Below, in pieces: positions 17,934 through 27,072 of a DNA stretch of 64,000 nucleotides. Position numbers and translations under genes: made by a program. The notes beneath the pieces were generated by a model. It ran no database searches. It saw nothing but the letters and a program-made list of their open reading frames with translations, and was not told the origin of the DNA. Within the stretch, counting starts at the first letter, position 1. Every line of letters starts with the position of its first letter. This stretch comes from Gammaproteobacteria bacterium. GTDB lineage: Bacteria > Pseudomonadota > Gammaproteobacteria > DSM-16500. The stretch is from the NCBI GenBank assembly GCA_021325575.1, contig JAJPGW010000013.1:62001-126000 (forward strand), given 5' to 3'.

Positions 17934-18269
17934 ATGTCCTCGCTCACTCATTTCGGTTCGATGAATCTTTATCTTATTTTAGTCGCGAGCATCAGTACGC
18001 TCGTGTTAATTTTTTTATTGACGACTTTAATTAAAACCAAAAAAACCGCTCCCAAAAAGACAACTGCCCAACCCAAAACAATCATTACCAGCCAAGACAT
18101 CAAAGCCATTGCGGGTGACAATGTCATGGCCACCCAATTAGATTTAGCCCGCGCCTATATCGAAATGAATAAAAAACAACTAGCCAAAAAAATCCTGGAA
18201 CACGTTTTACAAAACGGCGATAGCCACCAAAAGCTCGAAGCCGAACAATTAATCACAGACCTCATATGA
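17934..18269 (+). CDS. FimV C-terminal-domain protein (short form)
   Basis: 111 aa: one transmembrane segment (LYLILVASISTLVLIFLLTTL, about 11-31), a short Lys/Thr/Pro linker, and a domain ending matching the FimV C-terminus (MATQLDLARAYIEMNKKQLAKKILEHVL, about 63-90, a TPR-like helix pair). Full FimV proteins are several hundred to over a thousand residues with a periplasmic LysM region; here only the membrane anchor and cytoplasmic tail exist. AAGGA precedes the ATG. The ORF overlaps truA by four bases, the same neighbour as in Pseudomonas. In full-length FimV the cytoplasmic tail has roles in pilus and polar organisation; whether the short form keeps any is unknown. Confidence 0.75.
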   Translation: MSSLTHFGSMNLYLILVASISTLVLIFLLTTLIKTKKTAPKKTTAQPKTIITSQDIKAIAGDNVMATQLDLARAYIEMNKKQLAKKILEHVLQNGDSHQKLEAEQLITDLI

Positions 18270-19021
18270 AACGATTTGCACTCGGTATTGAATACGATGG
18301 AACGAATTTTTATGGCTGGCAATCCCAGGAAAAATTGCCGACTATTCAAGGCGAGCTTGAAAAAGCCCTCACTCAAATTGCCGATGAAAAAATTCAAGTT
18401 TATTGTGCGGGCCGAACCGATGCGGGCGTTCATGCATTAGGTCAGGTCGTGCATTTTGATACCAATGCAGAACGAAACGAACGAGCCTGGACATTGGGTA
18501 CTAATACTCATTTACCGCCTTCCATCGCTGTGCGATGGGTGAGGGAAGTTGCCCCCGATTTTCATGCGCGTTTTTCAGCGATTTCGAGACGTTATCGTTA
18601 TCTCATTTACAATCATTCATTACGTTCTGCGGTTCACGCTGGCAAAGCGACTTGGTATTACCATCCACTTGCGATTGAACCTATGCAATTTGCAGCAACT
18701 TATTTGCTGGGCGAACAGGATTTTTCTTCGTTTCGATCGGCTCAGTGTGAATCAACCACTCCGATGCGAAATATTCATGAAATCACGCTAAAACGCGAAA
18801 ACGATTTTATCATCATCGAAATTCAGGCCAATGCCTTTTTACACCACATGGTCCGAAATATCGTAGGCGTCTTAATGCAAATCGGCTCTGGTTTAAAAAA
18901 ACCCGACTGGATGCTTGAATTATTACAAGCCAAAGACCGCCGCCTAGCCGCCGAAACCGCCCCGCCCGATGGGCTATATCTCATTAAAGTGAATTATAGT
19001 TCTTTAGAACACCCTAGTTGA
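18266..19021 (+). CDS. truA: tRNA pseudouridine(38-40) synthase
   Basis: Isomerises uridines 38-40 in the anticodon arm of many tRNAs. 251 aa. IEYDGTNFYGWQ at the N-terminus, catalytic D52 in CAGRTDAGVHA, and FLHHMVRNIVGVLM near the C-terminus are all standard. ATGA overlap with the FimV-like gene. Confidence 0.96.
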   Translation: MKRFALGIEYDGTNFYGWQSQEKLPTIQGELEKALTQIADEKIQVYCAGRTDAGVHALGQVVHFDTNAERNERAWTLGTNTHLPPSIAVRWVREVAPDFHARFSAISRRYRYLIYNHSLRSAVHAGKATWYYHPLAIEPMQFAATYLLGEQDFSSFRSAQCESTTPMRNIHEITLKRENDFIIIEIQANAFLHHMVRNIVGVLMQIGSGLKKPDWMLELLQAKDRRLAAETAPPDGLYLIKVNYSSLEHPS

Positions 19022-19031
19022 ATGTTATAAT
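19003..19031 (+). promoter_or_regulatory. Candidate accD promoter
   Basis: TTTAGA (19003-19008), 17-base spacer, TATAAT (19026-19031), within and just after the end of truA. ATG of accD follows 33 bases later with GAGCGAG before it. Confidence 0.5.
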
Positions 19032-19063
19032 TTCTCATATTTTTCATAGAAAAGAGCGAGATT

Positions 19064-19936
19064 ATGAGTTGGTTTAAAAAATTATTGCCTTCCCGCATCC
19101 GAACCGAAACCATTACCAAAAAGGGCGTGCCCGAAGGCCTTTGGTCCAAATGCGACAATTGTAATGCGATCCTTTATCAATCCGAACTCGAACGCAATTT
19201 AAAAGTCTGCCCTAAATGCGATTATCACATGCGTATTTCGGCGAGGACCCGTTTGGAATATTTTTTAGATGAAGGTTCAAAAACAGAAATCGGTGCCGAG
19301 GTCGGCCCGGTTGATATTTTAAAATTTAAAGATCTTAAAAAATATAAAGACCGTTTGACTTACGCGCAAAAAGATACCGGTGAAAAAGAAGCGCTTATTG
19401 TCATGCGAGGCCAACTTCATCAATTACCAGTGGTCACTGCAGCATTTGAATATGGTTTTATTGGCGGATCGATGGGTGCGGCTGTTGGCGAGCGATTTGT
19501 TCGAGGAGTTGATACTAGCCTGCAACAGAAAATCCCATTTGTTTCTTTTGCTGCAAGCGGCGGTGCCCGCATGCAGGAAGCATTAATTTCGCTAATGCAA
19601 ATGGCGAAAGTGAGTGCTGCATTGAAGCGATTATCTGACGAGGGGATACCCTATATTTCAGTGTTGACGGATCCGACAATGGGCGGCGTATCTGCCAGTT
19701 TAGCGATGTTGGGTGATATTATTATCGCAGAACCCAAAGCGCTAATTGGATTTGCGGGCCCGCGTGTCATCGAACAAACCGTCCGTGAAAAATTACCCGA
19801 AGGGTTCCAGCGCAGTGAATTTTTGCTAGAACACGGCGCAATTGATATGATAGTCAATCGGCTGGAAATGCGGAAAACGATCGCGCAACTTCTGGCAAAA
19901 TTAACTCGGCAAAAAGCAGTGGATTTTGGATCTTAA
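19064..19936 (+). CDS. accD: Acetyl-CoA carboxylase carboxyltransferase subunit beta
   Basis: With AccA transfers the carboxyl group to acetyl-CoA, giving malonyl-CoA for fatty acid synthesis. 290 aa. N-terminal zinc ribbon with C30, C33, C49 and C52 (CDNC...CPKC), then the crotonase-fold carboxyltransferase domain with [10 protein letters not shown] and [12 protein letters not shown]. In many relatives trp genes lie before accD and folC after it; neither is here. Confidence 0.96.
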   Translation: MSWFKKLLPSRIRTETITKKGVPEGLWSKCDNCNAILYQSELERNLKVCPKCDYHMRISARTRLEYFLDEGSKTEIGAEVGPVDILKFKDLKKYKDRLTYAQKDTGEKEALIVMRGQLHQLPVVTAAFEYGFIGGSMGAAVGERFVRGVDTSLQQKIPFVSFAASGGARMQEALISLMQMAKVSAALKRLSDEGIPYISVLTDPTMGGVSASLAMLGDIIIAEPKALIGFAGPRVIEQTVREKLPEGFQRSEFLLEHGAIDMIVNRLEMRKTIAQLLAKLTRQKAVDFGS

Positions 19937-19951
19937 CCAGTGAGGTATAAA

Positions 19952-20998
19952 ATGGAAAGAAAAACAACACAACGGATTATAGGCAGTTTAGTAGCAGTTG
20001 CATTTGTGGTTATTTTATTGCCTTTGTTACTTAGCAAAAATGAAGCGTCAACACCCACCACCGTCAAAGCACCACCATTTCCCGATCAAACAGAAGCCAG
20101 CAGTGGGCAATCCGCTCCCTTATCAGCTGATATCACGCCTGAAATTGCGAGCAAAGTGAACCAAACAACTCAACAGCCGTCCGAAATTGCTGGAGTTTTT
20201 GAAGCGGCTGCGAAATCACCCGATACCATGCCAGCGCAAGATAAACCGGTGAAAGAAGTCGCTGCAGCAACCCCTGCGCCTGTTCCTACAGTAGTTCCCG
20301 TTTCTGAAGACGCAACAAAAACCGCAATGAAAATGGCCAGTGCTGCAACAACAATGACAGCACCAAGCCCAGTCTCTGAACCTTCGAAACCATCTCCTGT
20401 AGCAGAAAAACCAATGATGGCTTTAGCTGATGCAGCCGACCAAGTAAAACCAGTTGCTAACGACTCCAGCAATGCCACCCAAGAAGATGACTCCGACGAC
20501 ATGATCGCACCTGCAAAACCCGCGAAATCGGCGAAACCCGCTAAACCGTCGCAGCCTGCAAAATCAACGCATTTGACGCCGACCAAAGTGGTTTCCTCAA
20601 AAGCGATTTCAAAAACTTCTAAAACCAAATCAAAAACGAAACCGGTAGCGAAAAACACGTCTAAAACAACCAAAAAAACCGCTCAGAATCACGGAACTAA
20701 AACCGCGGTGAATTCATCTAAACTTAATAAATTAGATTTGAAAAAACCGGCTTGGGTTATCCAGATGGGTAGCTTCAAAGACAAAAATAATGCCCGTCAT
20801 TTAGCAGATAAACTGCGCGCATCGGGTTACAAGGCATTTATGCATGATGTGAAATCCAGTCATAACAATGCCACCCAAACTCGCGTTTATATCGGTCCTG
20901 AAAGCAAACAAGCCTCTGCACTGAAGTTATCAAATCAGGTAGCAAATACAATGGATTTACACGGCGTTGTGGTTCTCTACAAACCGCTCGAATTGTAA
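19952..20998 (+). CDS. dedD: SPOR-domain membrane protein, DedD-like
   Basis: 348 aa from ATG 19952, chosen because GAGG lies six bases upstream; a GTG at 19940 is in frame. One N-terminal transmembrane helix (IIGSLVAVAFVVILLPLLL), a long Ala/Pro/Lys/Thr-rich periplasmic linker (KPAKSAKPAKPSQPAK, then Lys-Thr-Ser-rich), and a C-terminal SPOR domain (about 270-348; AWVIQMGSFKDKNNARHLADKL, YIGPE). SPOR domains bind denuded septal peptidoglycan. DedD normally follows accD-folC; here it follows accD directly by 15 bases. Confidence 0.85.
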   Translation: MERKTTQRIIGSLVAVAFVVILLPLLLSKNEASTPTTVKAPPFPDQTEASSGQSAPLSADITPEIASKVNQTTQQPSEIAGVFEAAAKSPDTMPAQDKPVKEVAAATPAPVPTVVPVSEDATKTAMKMASAATTMTAPSPVSEPSKPSPVAEKPMMALADAADQVKPVANDSSNATQEDDSDDMIAPAKPAKSAKPAKPSQPAKSTHLTPTKVVSSKAISKTSKTKSKTKPVAKNTSKTTKKTAQNHGTKTAVNSSKLNKLDLKKPAWVIQMGSFKDKNNARHLADKLRASGYKAFMHDVKSSHNNATQTRVYIGPESKQASALKLSNQVANTMDLHGVVVLYKPLEL

Positions 20999-21006
20999 AG
21001 TAGGCT

Positions 21007-21087
21007 CGTCATTGCGAGCCGCGTATTTCGCGGCGAAGCAATCTCCCTAAGATTGCTTCGGACTAAAAAACAATCCTCGCAATGACG
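21007..21087. repeat. ~81-bp palindromic repeat, copy 3
   Basis: CGTCATTGCGAGC...GAAGCAATCTCCCTAAGATTGCTTCG...CTCGCAATGACG, starting nine bases after the dedD stop. The gene after it is on the same strand. Confidence 0.9.
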
Positions 21088-21126
21088 ATCTTAAACCAAG
21101 CCTTTACGCTCGCAGGATAATCCCCA

Positions 21127-21633
21127 ATGGCAAAAACTCACTTCAATCGAATAATCGATAGACTTCCAATCGGCGTCATTAAATTTATTCTCAACCGCTG
21201 GCCCCCATTTCGCGGCGCAGGCATCAAAGTAAAAAATATTTCCCCCGATTTCCGCTCCTTCGATGTTGCCCTGAAATTAAAACTCCTCAACCGAAATTAC
21301 GCCGGCGTCCACTTCGGCGGTTCACTTTTTTCCATGATTGATCCTTTTCACATGCTGATGTTCTCAAAAAATCTCGGCAGCCAATACATCGTCTGGGACA
21401 AAGCCGCCAAAATCGATTTCAAAAAACCCGGCCGCGGCACCATTCGAGCCAATTGCTCAATCACGCTCGATGAAATTCAGTCTGTGAAAAACGAAGCCGA
21501 TCGCTTGGGCAAATATATTTTTGATCGAACAGTTGATTTGTTTAATGGTGAAAATGAAATTGTTGCGACCATCACCAAGACTATCTATGTCCGAAAACGA
21601 GAGTTTAAAGCTGATACCGTTTCAAGAATCTAA
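21127..21633 (+). CDS. DUF4442 hot-dog-fold protein (thioesterase-like)
   Basis: 168 aa. The pattern NRWPPFRGAGIKV near the N-terminus and AGVHFGGSLFSMIDPFHMLM in the middle match the DUF4442 family, a hot-dog fold related to acyl-CoA thioesterases. No substrate can be read from the sequence. The start lacks a strong ribosome binding site (GGATAATCCCC precedes ATG). Stands alone between repeat copy 3 and a 204-base gap in which I see nothing definite. Confidence 0.8.
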   Translation: MAKTHFNRIIDRLPIGVIKFILNRWPPFRGAGIKVKNISPDFRSFDVALKLKLLNRNYAGVHFGGSLFSMIDPFHMLMFSKNLGSQYIVWDKAAKIDFKKPGRGTIRANCSITLDEIQSVKNEADRLGKYIFDRTVDLFNGENEIVATITKTIYVRKREFKADTVSRI

Positions 21634-21837
21634 TTTTCGGTTTTAAGAATATTTTTAGATTTGAACTTATTTTTTAGAAGAGTTTCGAGGTGTCTTTATT
21701 AAGATGAAATCCGGATTTTTCTAAGACTCTTGCACAATATCATAGAAGTTTTTTCCCGTCAAGAAAAATATAATTTTTCAGTTGATTTCGCTGAAAACCG
21801 CTTGTATTTTGATGTTTTTAATTAATCGAGGTTCTTC

Positions 21838-22569
21838 ATGGCAACATTATCCGTCAATGGTTTTGAGATGTATTATGAAATCCATGGAGAGGGTTCACCA
21901 TTATTGGTGTTACATGGTTTCACAGGATCAGGCGCTGATCTTGTGCCACTGTTCCATCCAATGACTCAGAAACATCAGCTCATCATTCCCGATTTAAGAG
22001 GGCATGGAAGATCTACCAATCCTTCTAAACAATTTACTTTTCGTCAGGCTGCCGATGATATATTTTTATTGTTAAAGCATTTGGATATTCATCAATGTAG
22101 CGCGGTTGGTTTTAGCGGTGGCGGTTGTTTATTGTTACAGTTAGCGATTAAACATCCTGCGCTACTTAGTTCAATGGTGCTGATAAGCGCAACTCCTTAT
22201 TTTCCAGAGCAGGCTAAAGATTTAATGCAGCAATTTAAAATGGCGAAGCGCACAAAAGAAGAGTGGGAAGGAATGCGAAAAATTCATTTGCAGGGCGATG
22301 AGCAAATTGAATTAATTTGGCAACAAGCCGGCTCTCTTAGCGAAAACGATGATGATATGAATTTAACATCCAGTGATTTATCTAAAATAAAAACTAAAAC
22401 GCTGATTATGCAAGGTGATCGAGATCCGCTATATCCCGTTGAAGTTTCTATTGAAATGTATCGAAGTATGCCAAATAGTTCTTTATGGATTGTTCCAAAT
22501 GGTGGACATGTGCCACTTTCTGGAAATACGATTCAAGAATTTATGAATTATTTAAATCATTTTTTGTGA
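21838..22569 (+). CDS. Alpha/beta hydrolase
   Basis: 243 aa, cytoplasmic. HGFTGSG oxyanion region, nucleophile Ser in AVGFSGGG, acid Asp in QGDRDPLYP and His in GGHVPL: a complete triad. Resembles small esterases/lactonases (the 3-oxoadipate enol-lactonase-like group) but the substrate cannot be assigned. GAGG lies before ATG. The next two genes follow on the same strand with gaps of 19 and 7 bases, a probable three-gene operon. Confidence 0.88.
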   Translation: MATLSVNGFEMYYEIHGEGSPLLVLHGFTGSGADLVPLFHPMTQKHQLIIPDLRGHGRSTNPSKQFTFRQAADDIFLLLKHLDIHQCSAVGFSGGGCLLLQLAIKHPALLSSMVLISATPYFPEQAKDLMQQFKMAKRTKEEWEGMRKIHLQGDEQIELIWQQAGSLSENDDDMNLTSSDLSKIKTKTLIMQGDRDPLYPVEVSIEMYRSMPNSSLWIVPNGGHVPLSGNTIQEFMNYLNHFL

Positions 22570-22588
22570 TCATTATGAGGCATGCGAA

Positions 22589-23398
22589 ATGACAAACGAA
22601 ATAGAAAATCTATTTTCTAAGGAGCTCGTTTATAAAATAAATGAGATGAAAAATGTAGAAATTAAACAAAATATTCTTTATGCGAATACCACCCATAATG
22701 AATTAACTATGGATATTTATTATCCCCAAAATGCAAATCATCATGAGCTAAAACCCCTTATCATTTTCATTACAGGTTATCCAGATCCAGGATTTCAAGC
22801 GATGACCGGTTATAAACTGAAAGAAGTAGCTCAATATATTTCTTGGGCTAAGTTAATCGCTGCATCCGGATTTGTTGCTATTACATATTCTAGTAATGAT
22901 CCAGAGAAAGACATCTATACTTTGCTAAAATATATTAAAAATAACGGTAAATCTCTTGGAATTAATATCAAAAAAATAGGCATCTGGGCATGCTCAGGTA
23001 ATACGCCAAATGCTGTATCTCTCTTGATGAATAATCAAGATTTACCGATTAAAAACGCTGTTCTATGTTATGGCTACATGCCTGATGTCGGCGAATCAAA
23101 AATTACTGCAGAGGTGGCCAAACAATTTAAATTTGTTAATCCCATTCCCTCTCTATCGAAAGAGAATCTTGTTTTGAATACACCTTTGTTAATTGTCCGC
23201 TGCGGACGAGATGAAATGCCTGGCATTAATTTTTCTATTGATACCTTTATTATTGCCGCATTAGCTTCCAATTTACCATTATCGTTAATCAATCTAACAA
23301 ATGCTCCTCATGCATTTGATATCATAGCTAATCAAGAATATAGTTATAATGCTATAAAAGGCATATTATCATTTATAAAATATCATTTAGGCACTTAA
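22589..23398 (+). CDS. Alpha/beta hydrolase, dienelactone-hydrolase/esterase-like
   Basis: 269 aa. LIIFITGYPDPGF is the oxyanion-side strand; nucleophile Ser is in WACSGNTPNA; acid Asp is likely in RCGRDEMPG; His is in NAPHAFD. No signal peptide. It lacks recognised substrate motifs. Lies between another hydrolase and a methyltransferase gene in the same direction; GAGG seven to ten bases before the ATG. Confidence 0.8.
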   Translation: MTNEIENLFSKELVYKINEMKNVEIKQNILYANTTHNELTMDIYYPQNANHHELKPLIIFITGYPDPGFQAMTGYKLKEVAQYISWAKLIAASGFVAITYSSNDPEKDIYTLLKYIKNNGKSLGINIKKIGIWACSGNTPNAVSLLMNNQDLPIKNAVLCYGYMPDVGESKITAEVAKQFKFVNPIPSLSKENLVLNTPLLIVRCGRDEMPGINFSIDTFIIAALASNLPLSLINLTNAPHAFDIIANQEYSYNAIKGILSFIKYHLGT

Positions 23399-23405
23399 AA
23401 ATTAT

Positions 23406-24209
23406 ATGAAAAATACTCTTGAAGATCGCTGGGACGCTAAATCTTATAGCCAATTTCTTGATTTAAGAACGCGACCTGCAAAAGATTTATTATCAGCTAT
23501 ACCGGATTCATTAAATCCTAAACTCGTTTACGATCTTGGATGCGGACCTGGAAATAGCACGATTTTATTAAAAAATCGTTGGCCCGAAGCTGAAATAATT
23601 GGATTGGACTCATCCGAAGATATGCTGAATGATGCACAAAATTCCTATCCAGATATTAAATTTATGAAAGGGGATATAGCTGATTTTTCAGCGCCAAATA
23701 AAATCGATTGTATTTTTGCAAATGCTTCCCTGCAATGGGTTCCAAACCATCCAGTGCTGATTCCTAAACTTTTTCAAATGCTAAATAAAGATGGCGTGTT
23801 AGGAATCCAAATGCCTAATAATTTTCATTTGCCGTCACATCAAGTCATTATTAAAGTGTTAGAAACGAATCCCGCATGGAAACCATTATTAAAAAATTTG
23901 TTTTATGGAATTCTGACAGAGCCTTTATATAAACTTTCTTGGTATTACGATCTTTTCACAAAAAGTGGCGCGGTTTCGCCACAGCTTTGGGAAACAACTT
24001 ATTATCAGGAAATGTCAGATCATCGTGGAATTTTTGATTGGGTAAAAGGGACTGGGTTGCGGCCGATTTTGACTTCCATGGATAGCGAGAATCAAACTCA
24101 ATTTGCAGAAAAGTATATTAGGTCAATTGAAAAAGAATACCCATTTCAAGCAAATAATAAACTTTTATTGCCGTTTAATCGGATATTTATGATTGCAGTT
24201 AAGACCTAA
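23406..24209 (+). CDS. tam: SAM-dependent methyltransferase, trans-aconitate 2-methyltransferase-like
   Basis: 267 aa. Class I methyltransferase: VYDLGCGPGN (SAM loop), GLDSSEDML, GDIADF, FANASLQWVPNH. The last motif, with IQMPNNFHLPSH and the C-terminal WVKGTGLRP, fits Tam, which methylates trans-aconitate and so removes this inhibitor of aconitase. Assignment to Tam is by family resemblance. Begins 7 bases after the hydrolase stop. Confidence 0.82.
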   Translation: MKNTLEDRWDAKSYSQFLDLRTRPAKDLLSAIPDSLNPKLVYDLGCGPGNSTILLKNRWPEAEIIGLDSSEDMLNDAQNSYPDIKFMKGDIADFSAPNKIDCIFANASLQWVPNHPVLIPKLFQMLNKDGVLGIQMPNNFHLPSHQVIIKVLETNPAWKPLLKNLFYGILTEPLYKLSWYYDLFTKSGAVSPQLWETTYYQEMSDHRGIFDWVKGTGLRPILTSMDSENQTQFAEKYIRSIEKEYPFQANNKLLLPFNRIFMIAVKT

Positions 24210-24281
24210 AATATAATTAATTACGCCTGCTGGCTGGCTAATCTTTTTCAGACTTTCAGTCTGAATATGAATCCAAAAACC

Positions 24282-24362
24282 CGTCATTGCGAGGCGCGTT
24301 CTTCGCGACGAAGCAATCTCTAAAAGATTGCTTCGTCGTAAAGAGCACTCCTCGCAATGACG
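24282..24362. repeat. ~81-bp palindromic repeat, copy 4
   Basis: Complete copy between the convergent tam (+) and lpxH (-) genes, ending eight bases from the lpxH stop. A separate hairpin TTCAGACT-TTC-AGTCTGAA lies at 24247-24265. Confidence 0.9.
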
Positions 24363-24370
24363 TGTTTTTA

Positions 24371-25099
24371 TTACGCATCCAAACTCAATAACATCCGCTC
24401 ACCATTCGGCTTACAAACCAAAACACTGCCTCGCTCATGCCACGCACCTAACACAATTCGTGTCGCGTCATGCGGACCCATTTTAAACTTGTGCACTGCC
24501 TCTCGATGCGTATGCCCATGAATCAATAATTGCACCTGATTTTTTTGCATAATGCGTTCGACTTCATCTTGTGTCACATCGGTCACATAGTCTGCGGTCG
24601 TGCTTAAATGTTTGCGACTCTTAGCGCGCATATTAGCCGCAATTTTCCGTCTTTTTTTCAGCGTGTGTAAAAGGATAATACGTCGATAAATCCAGGATCG
24701 CAGAATTTTTCTGGCTTTAAGATATTTCACATCCAGCGTACAAAGCGTATCGCCATGCATCAAAAGAGCAGGGACCCCATAAAGATCGATGACATTTTCA
24801 TCCGGACGTAATAATTTGCAGCCCGTCATTTTTTCAAACTGTTTCCCGATTAAAAAATCCCTATTTCCATGCATTAAATAAACTGGCAGGCCTTTTTGTG
24901 TCAGTTCACGCAACCCTTGGATAATGCTTAAGGTAAAAGGGGATAGATCATCATCCCCAATCCAGGCTTCAAAAAAATCACCTAGAATATAGAGCTCCTC
25001 GGCTTTAATAGCCTCAGTTTTCAGGAAATTTAGAAAAAGCTGAGTTATCTCAGGACGTTGCTCATCTAAATGGAGGTCTGAAATAAATAGTTTGGTCAT
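24371..25099 (-). CDS. lpxH: UDP-2,3-diacylglucosamine diphosphatase
   Basis: Fourth step of lipid A synthesis: removes UMP from UDP-2,3-diacylglucosamine. 242 aa. Metallophosphoesterase motifs FISDLHLD, GDFFEAWIGDD, HGNRDFLIG, LMHGDTLC and HGHTHRE are all present. Its presence indicates a Gram-negative outer membrane with lipid A. Monocistronic, divergent from the gene at 25188. Confidence 0.94.
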   Translation of the reverse strand: MTKLFISDLHLDEQRPEITQLFLNFLKTEAIKAEELYILGDFFEAWIGDDDLSPFTLSIIQGLRELTQKGLPVYLMHGNRDFLIGKQFEKMTGCKLLRPDENVIDLYGVPALLMHGDTLCTLDVKYLKARKILRSWIYRRIILLHTLKKRRKIAANMRAKSRKHLSTTADYVTDVTQDEVERIMQKNQVQLLIHGHTHREAVHKFKMGPHDATRIVLGAWHERGSVLVCKPNGERMLLSLDA

Positions 25100-25187
25100 A
25101 AAAAACTCAATCTGTCAAGACGAGACATTCATTAATAAAACTCTATAATTAAATTAAGAGGATAATTTTTAGTAGGAGACCAACTTT

Positions 25188-25733
25188 ATGGAACTACTAG
25201 TAAATTCAACCCCCATTGCTTTATGGCATGACATTATACATGAAGCCGAACATTCATGCGCGATCACCTTGCATGAAGATGTCGAATCTTACCTGGTTTT
25301 CTTACTGGTTCGCTATACCAATAAACCGGAAATGACGAAACACATTATGGCCTATGAATTTTTAACCGGATTAAAAAGAATTGGTGAAATGAATAAGCAA
25401 CAGGCTTTACAAGACGTAGGTGATAAATGCCTATTATTTACAGGTCTTTTTCCAAAAATCGCTGCAAAACGACTTGTTAAAGTCAGTTATTTTGTCAATA
25501 TCGGTAAAAGCGCTTATGAAACGATTTCCAAAAAACAGGATGATCTTTATTATTCCCTGGCCCATCAATTCGTGCCTCTTATGGATGTATTGCAATCCGT
25601 CCGTCGTTATTCGAGTGTTTACCCCGATTTATTGCCTTTAGAGGCCTATGAGCTCTGGAATGAAACCGGCAGCCAGCGCGCCTTGTCCGTTTTGCGCCAA
25701 TATACCAAGGGGTCGCCCATCAAGGGGGCCTAA
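25188..25733 (+). CDS. Conserved-looking hypothetical protein upstream of adk
   Basis: 181 aa, mostly helical by eye, no signal peptide or membrane span, no motif I recognise. Features: ALWHDIIHEAEHSCAITL near the start, a single Cys-Leu-Leu-Phe core, and a C-terminal basic tail. AGGAG precedes ATG and TATAAT lies at 25144-25149. The 62-base gap to adk carries its own AGGAG site, so they could be one unit. Function unknown. Confidence 0.8.
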   Translation: MELLVNSTPIALWHDIIHEAEHSCAITLHEDVESYLVFLLVRYTNKPEMTKHIMAYEFLTGLKRIGEMNKQQALQDVGDKCLLFTGLFPKIAAKRLVKVSYFVNIGKSAYETISKKQDDLYYSLAHQFVPLMDVLQSVRRYSSVYPDLLPLEAYELWNETGSQRALSVLRQYTKGSPIKGA

Positions 25734-25795
25734 AATTAATTCGACTCGATTCGTTAACTCTACTAAAATACGGGGATCAATTTAGGAGTTAGCGA

Positions 25796-26458
25796 ATGCG
25801 TTTAGTGTTACTAGGCTGCCCAGGGGCAGGCAAAGGCACCCAGGCAAAAATCATTACAGAAAAATTTCATATCCCACAAGTCTCAACCGGCGATATGTTA
25901 CGCGCGGCAATCCAGGCTGGCACACCGCTTGGGAAACAAGTGAAACAAATCATGGATGAAGGACGTCTCGTTTCTGATGATCTCATGATTCAATTGGTCA
26001 AAGATCGTATCCGTGAAGCGGATGCGCAAAAAGGATTTTTGCTCGATGGATTTCCCCGCACTATTCCGCAAGCAGAGGCGTTGCGTCAAAATCATATTCA
26101 CCTAGACTATGTGATTGAAATCAAAGTCCCGGATGCTGAGTTAATAAAGCGTTTGAGCGGTCGCCGTTTGCATCCCGCTTCTGGACGCATTTATCACATG
26201 TTATATAATCCACCGCGTGTCGAAGGAAAAGATGACATTACCGGTGAACCCCTCATTCAACGCGAAGACGATCACGAAGACACGATTCGCAAACGATTGA
26301 ATATCTATCATCAACAAACCGAACCGCTCGTAAAATATTATTCAGAGAGCACCGAAAAAGATGCACCCGTTTATATTAAAGTAGATGGAACCGGCACCGT
26401 CGAAGACGTCAGTGACCGAATTTTTTCTGCTTTGCTGGAAGCAAAAGCTAGAGTGTAA
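25796..26458 (+). CDS. adk: Adenylate kinase
   Basis: Balances AMP, ADP and ATP. 220 aa, long form. P-loop [14 protein letters not shown]-binding DGFPRT, and the LID region HPASGRIYH...PPRVEGKDD without zinc cysteines, as in most gammaproteobacteria. GGAG lies ahead of ATG. Confidence 0.97.
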   Translation: MRLVLLGCPGAGKGTQAKIITEKFHIPQVSTGDMLRAAIQAGTPLGKQVKQIMDEGRLVSDDLMIQLVKDRIREADAQKGFLLDGFPRTIPQAEALRQNHIHLDYVIEIKVPDAELIKRLSGRRLHPASGRIYHMLYNPPRVEGKDDITGEPLIQREDDHEDTIRKRLNIYHQQTEPLVKYYSESTEKDAPVYIKVDGTGTVEDVSDRIFSALLEAKARV

Positions 26459-26491
26459 TTATTACTGCAAATTTTCTGGGAGGAATTAAAA

Positions 26492-26965
26492 ATGAAGGGT
26501 ATCAAACTGTTATTATCTGCACTCTCAATCAGCGCGTTCACCCTGACCGGCTTTGCCGCAGAAGACAATTCACCGGTCGGTTATTGGAAAACCATTGATG
26601 ATACGACAGGAAAACCGAAAAGCATTATTCAAATCTGGCGCTCATCAAATCAATCTCTCGCGGGTCGCGTCGTAAAAATCTTCCCAAAAGATGGTTCAAT
26701 GGATCAATCAAAACTCTGCACCGCCTGCACGGGTGAAAGACACAATCAACCAATTGTCGGTATGGTCATTCTTTCTGGATTACGCGTTGCAGAAAATCGC
26801 TGGGACAACGGCCGCATTCTTGATCCTGAAAATGGCAAGACGTATAGCTGTTCTGCTCGCATGGCCGATAACGGCAAAAAACTTGATGTACATGGTTACA
26901 TCGGTATTCCAATGTTAGGACGATCACAAACTTGGGAACGTGTCGACTTAATGTCAGATAAATAA
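26492..26965 (+). CDS. DUF2147 secreted protein
   Basis: 157 aa with a clear Sec signal peptide (MKGIKLLLSALSISAFTLTGFAAED; cleavage after about residue 22). The mature part starts PVGYWKTIDD, has two CxxC-like cysteines (LCTACTGE), and repeats GLR-x-W-x-G-x-ILDP and GYIGIPMLGRSQTWER. This is the DUF2147 pattern of small beta-rich periplasmic proteins. Function not established. GGGAGG before ATG. Confidence 0.85.
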   Translation: MKGIKLLLSALSISAFTLTGFAAEDNSPVGYWKTIDDTTGKPKSIIQIWRSSNQSLAGRVVKIFPKDGSMDQSKLCTACTGERHNQPIVGMVILSGLRVAENRWDNGRILDPENGKTYSCSARMADNGKKLDVHGYIGIPMLGRSQTWERVDLMSDK

Positions 26966-27072
26966 TTTTTCTTGGTCTACTCAAATTATTTTTTGCAAAA
27001 AAAATAATGAGGGTTCACTATTGCATTTTTTTGTGGCACAATACAATCGTTTTTAATTTTTAAGGGAATATC

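Noticed and set aside
20170-20673. 167-aa minus-strand frame inside dedD
   Set aside because: Antisense of the Ala/Pro/Lys-rich linker; the low-complexity codons leave the other strand open. No start signal.
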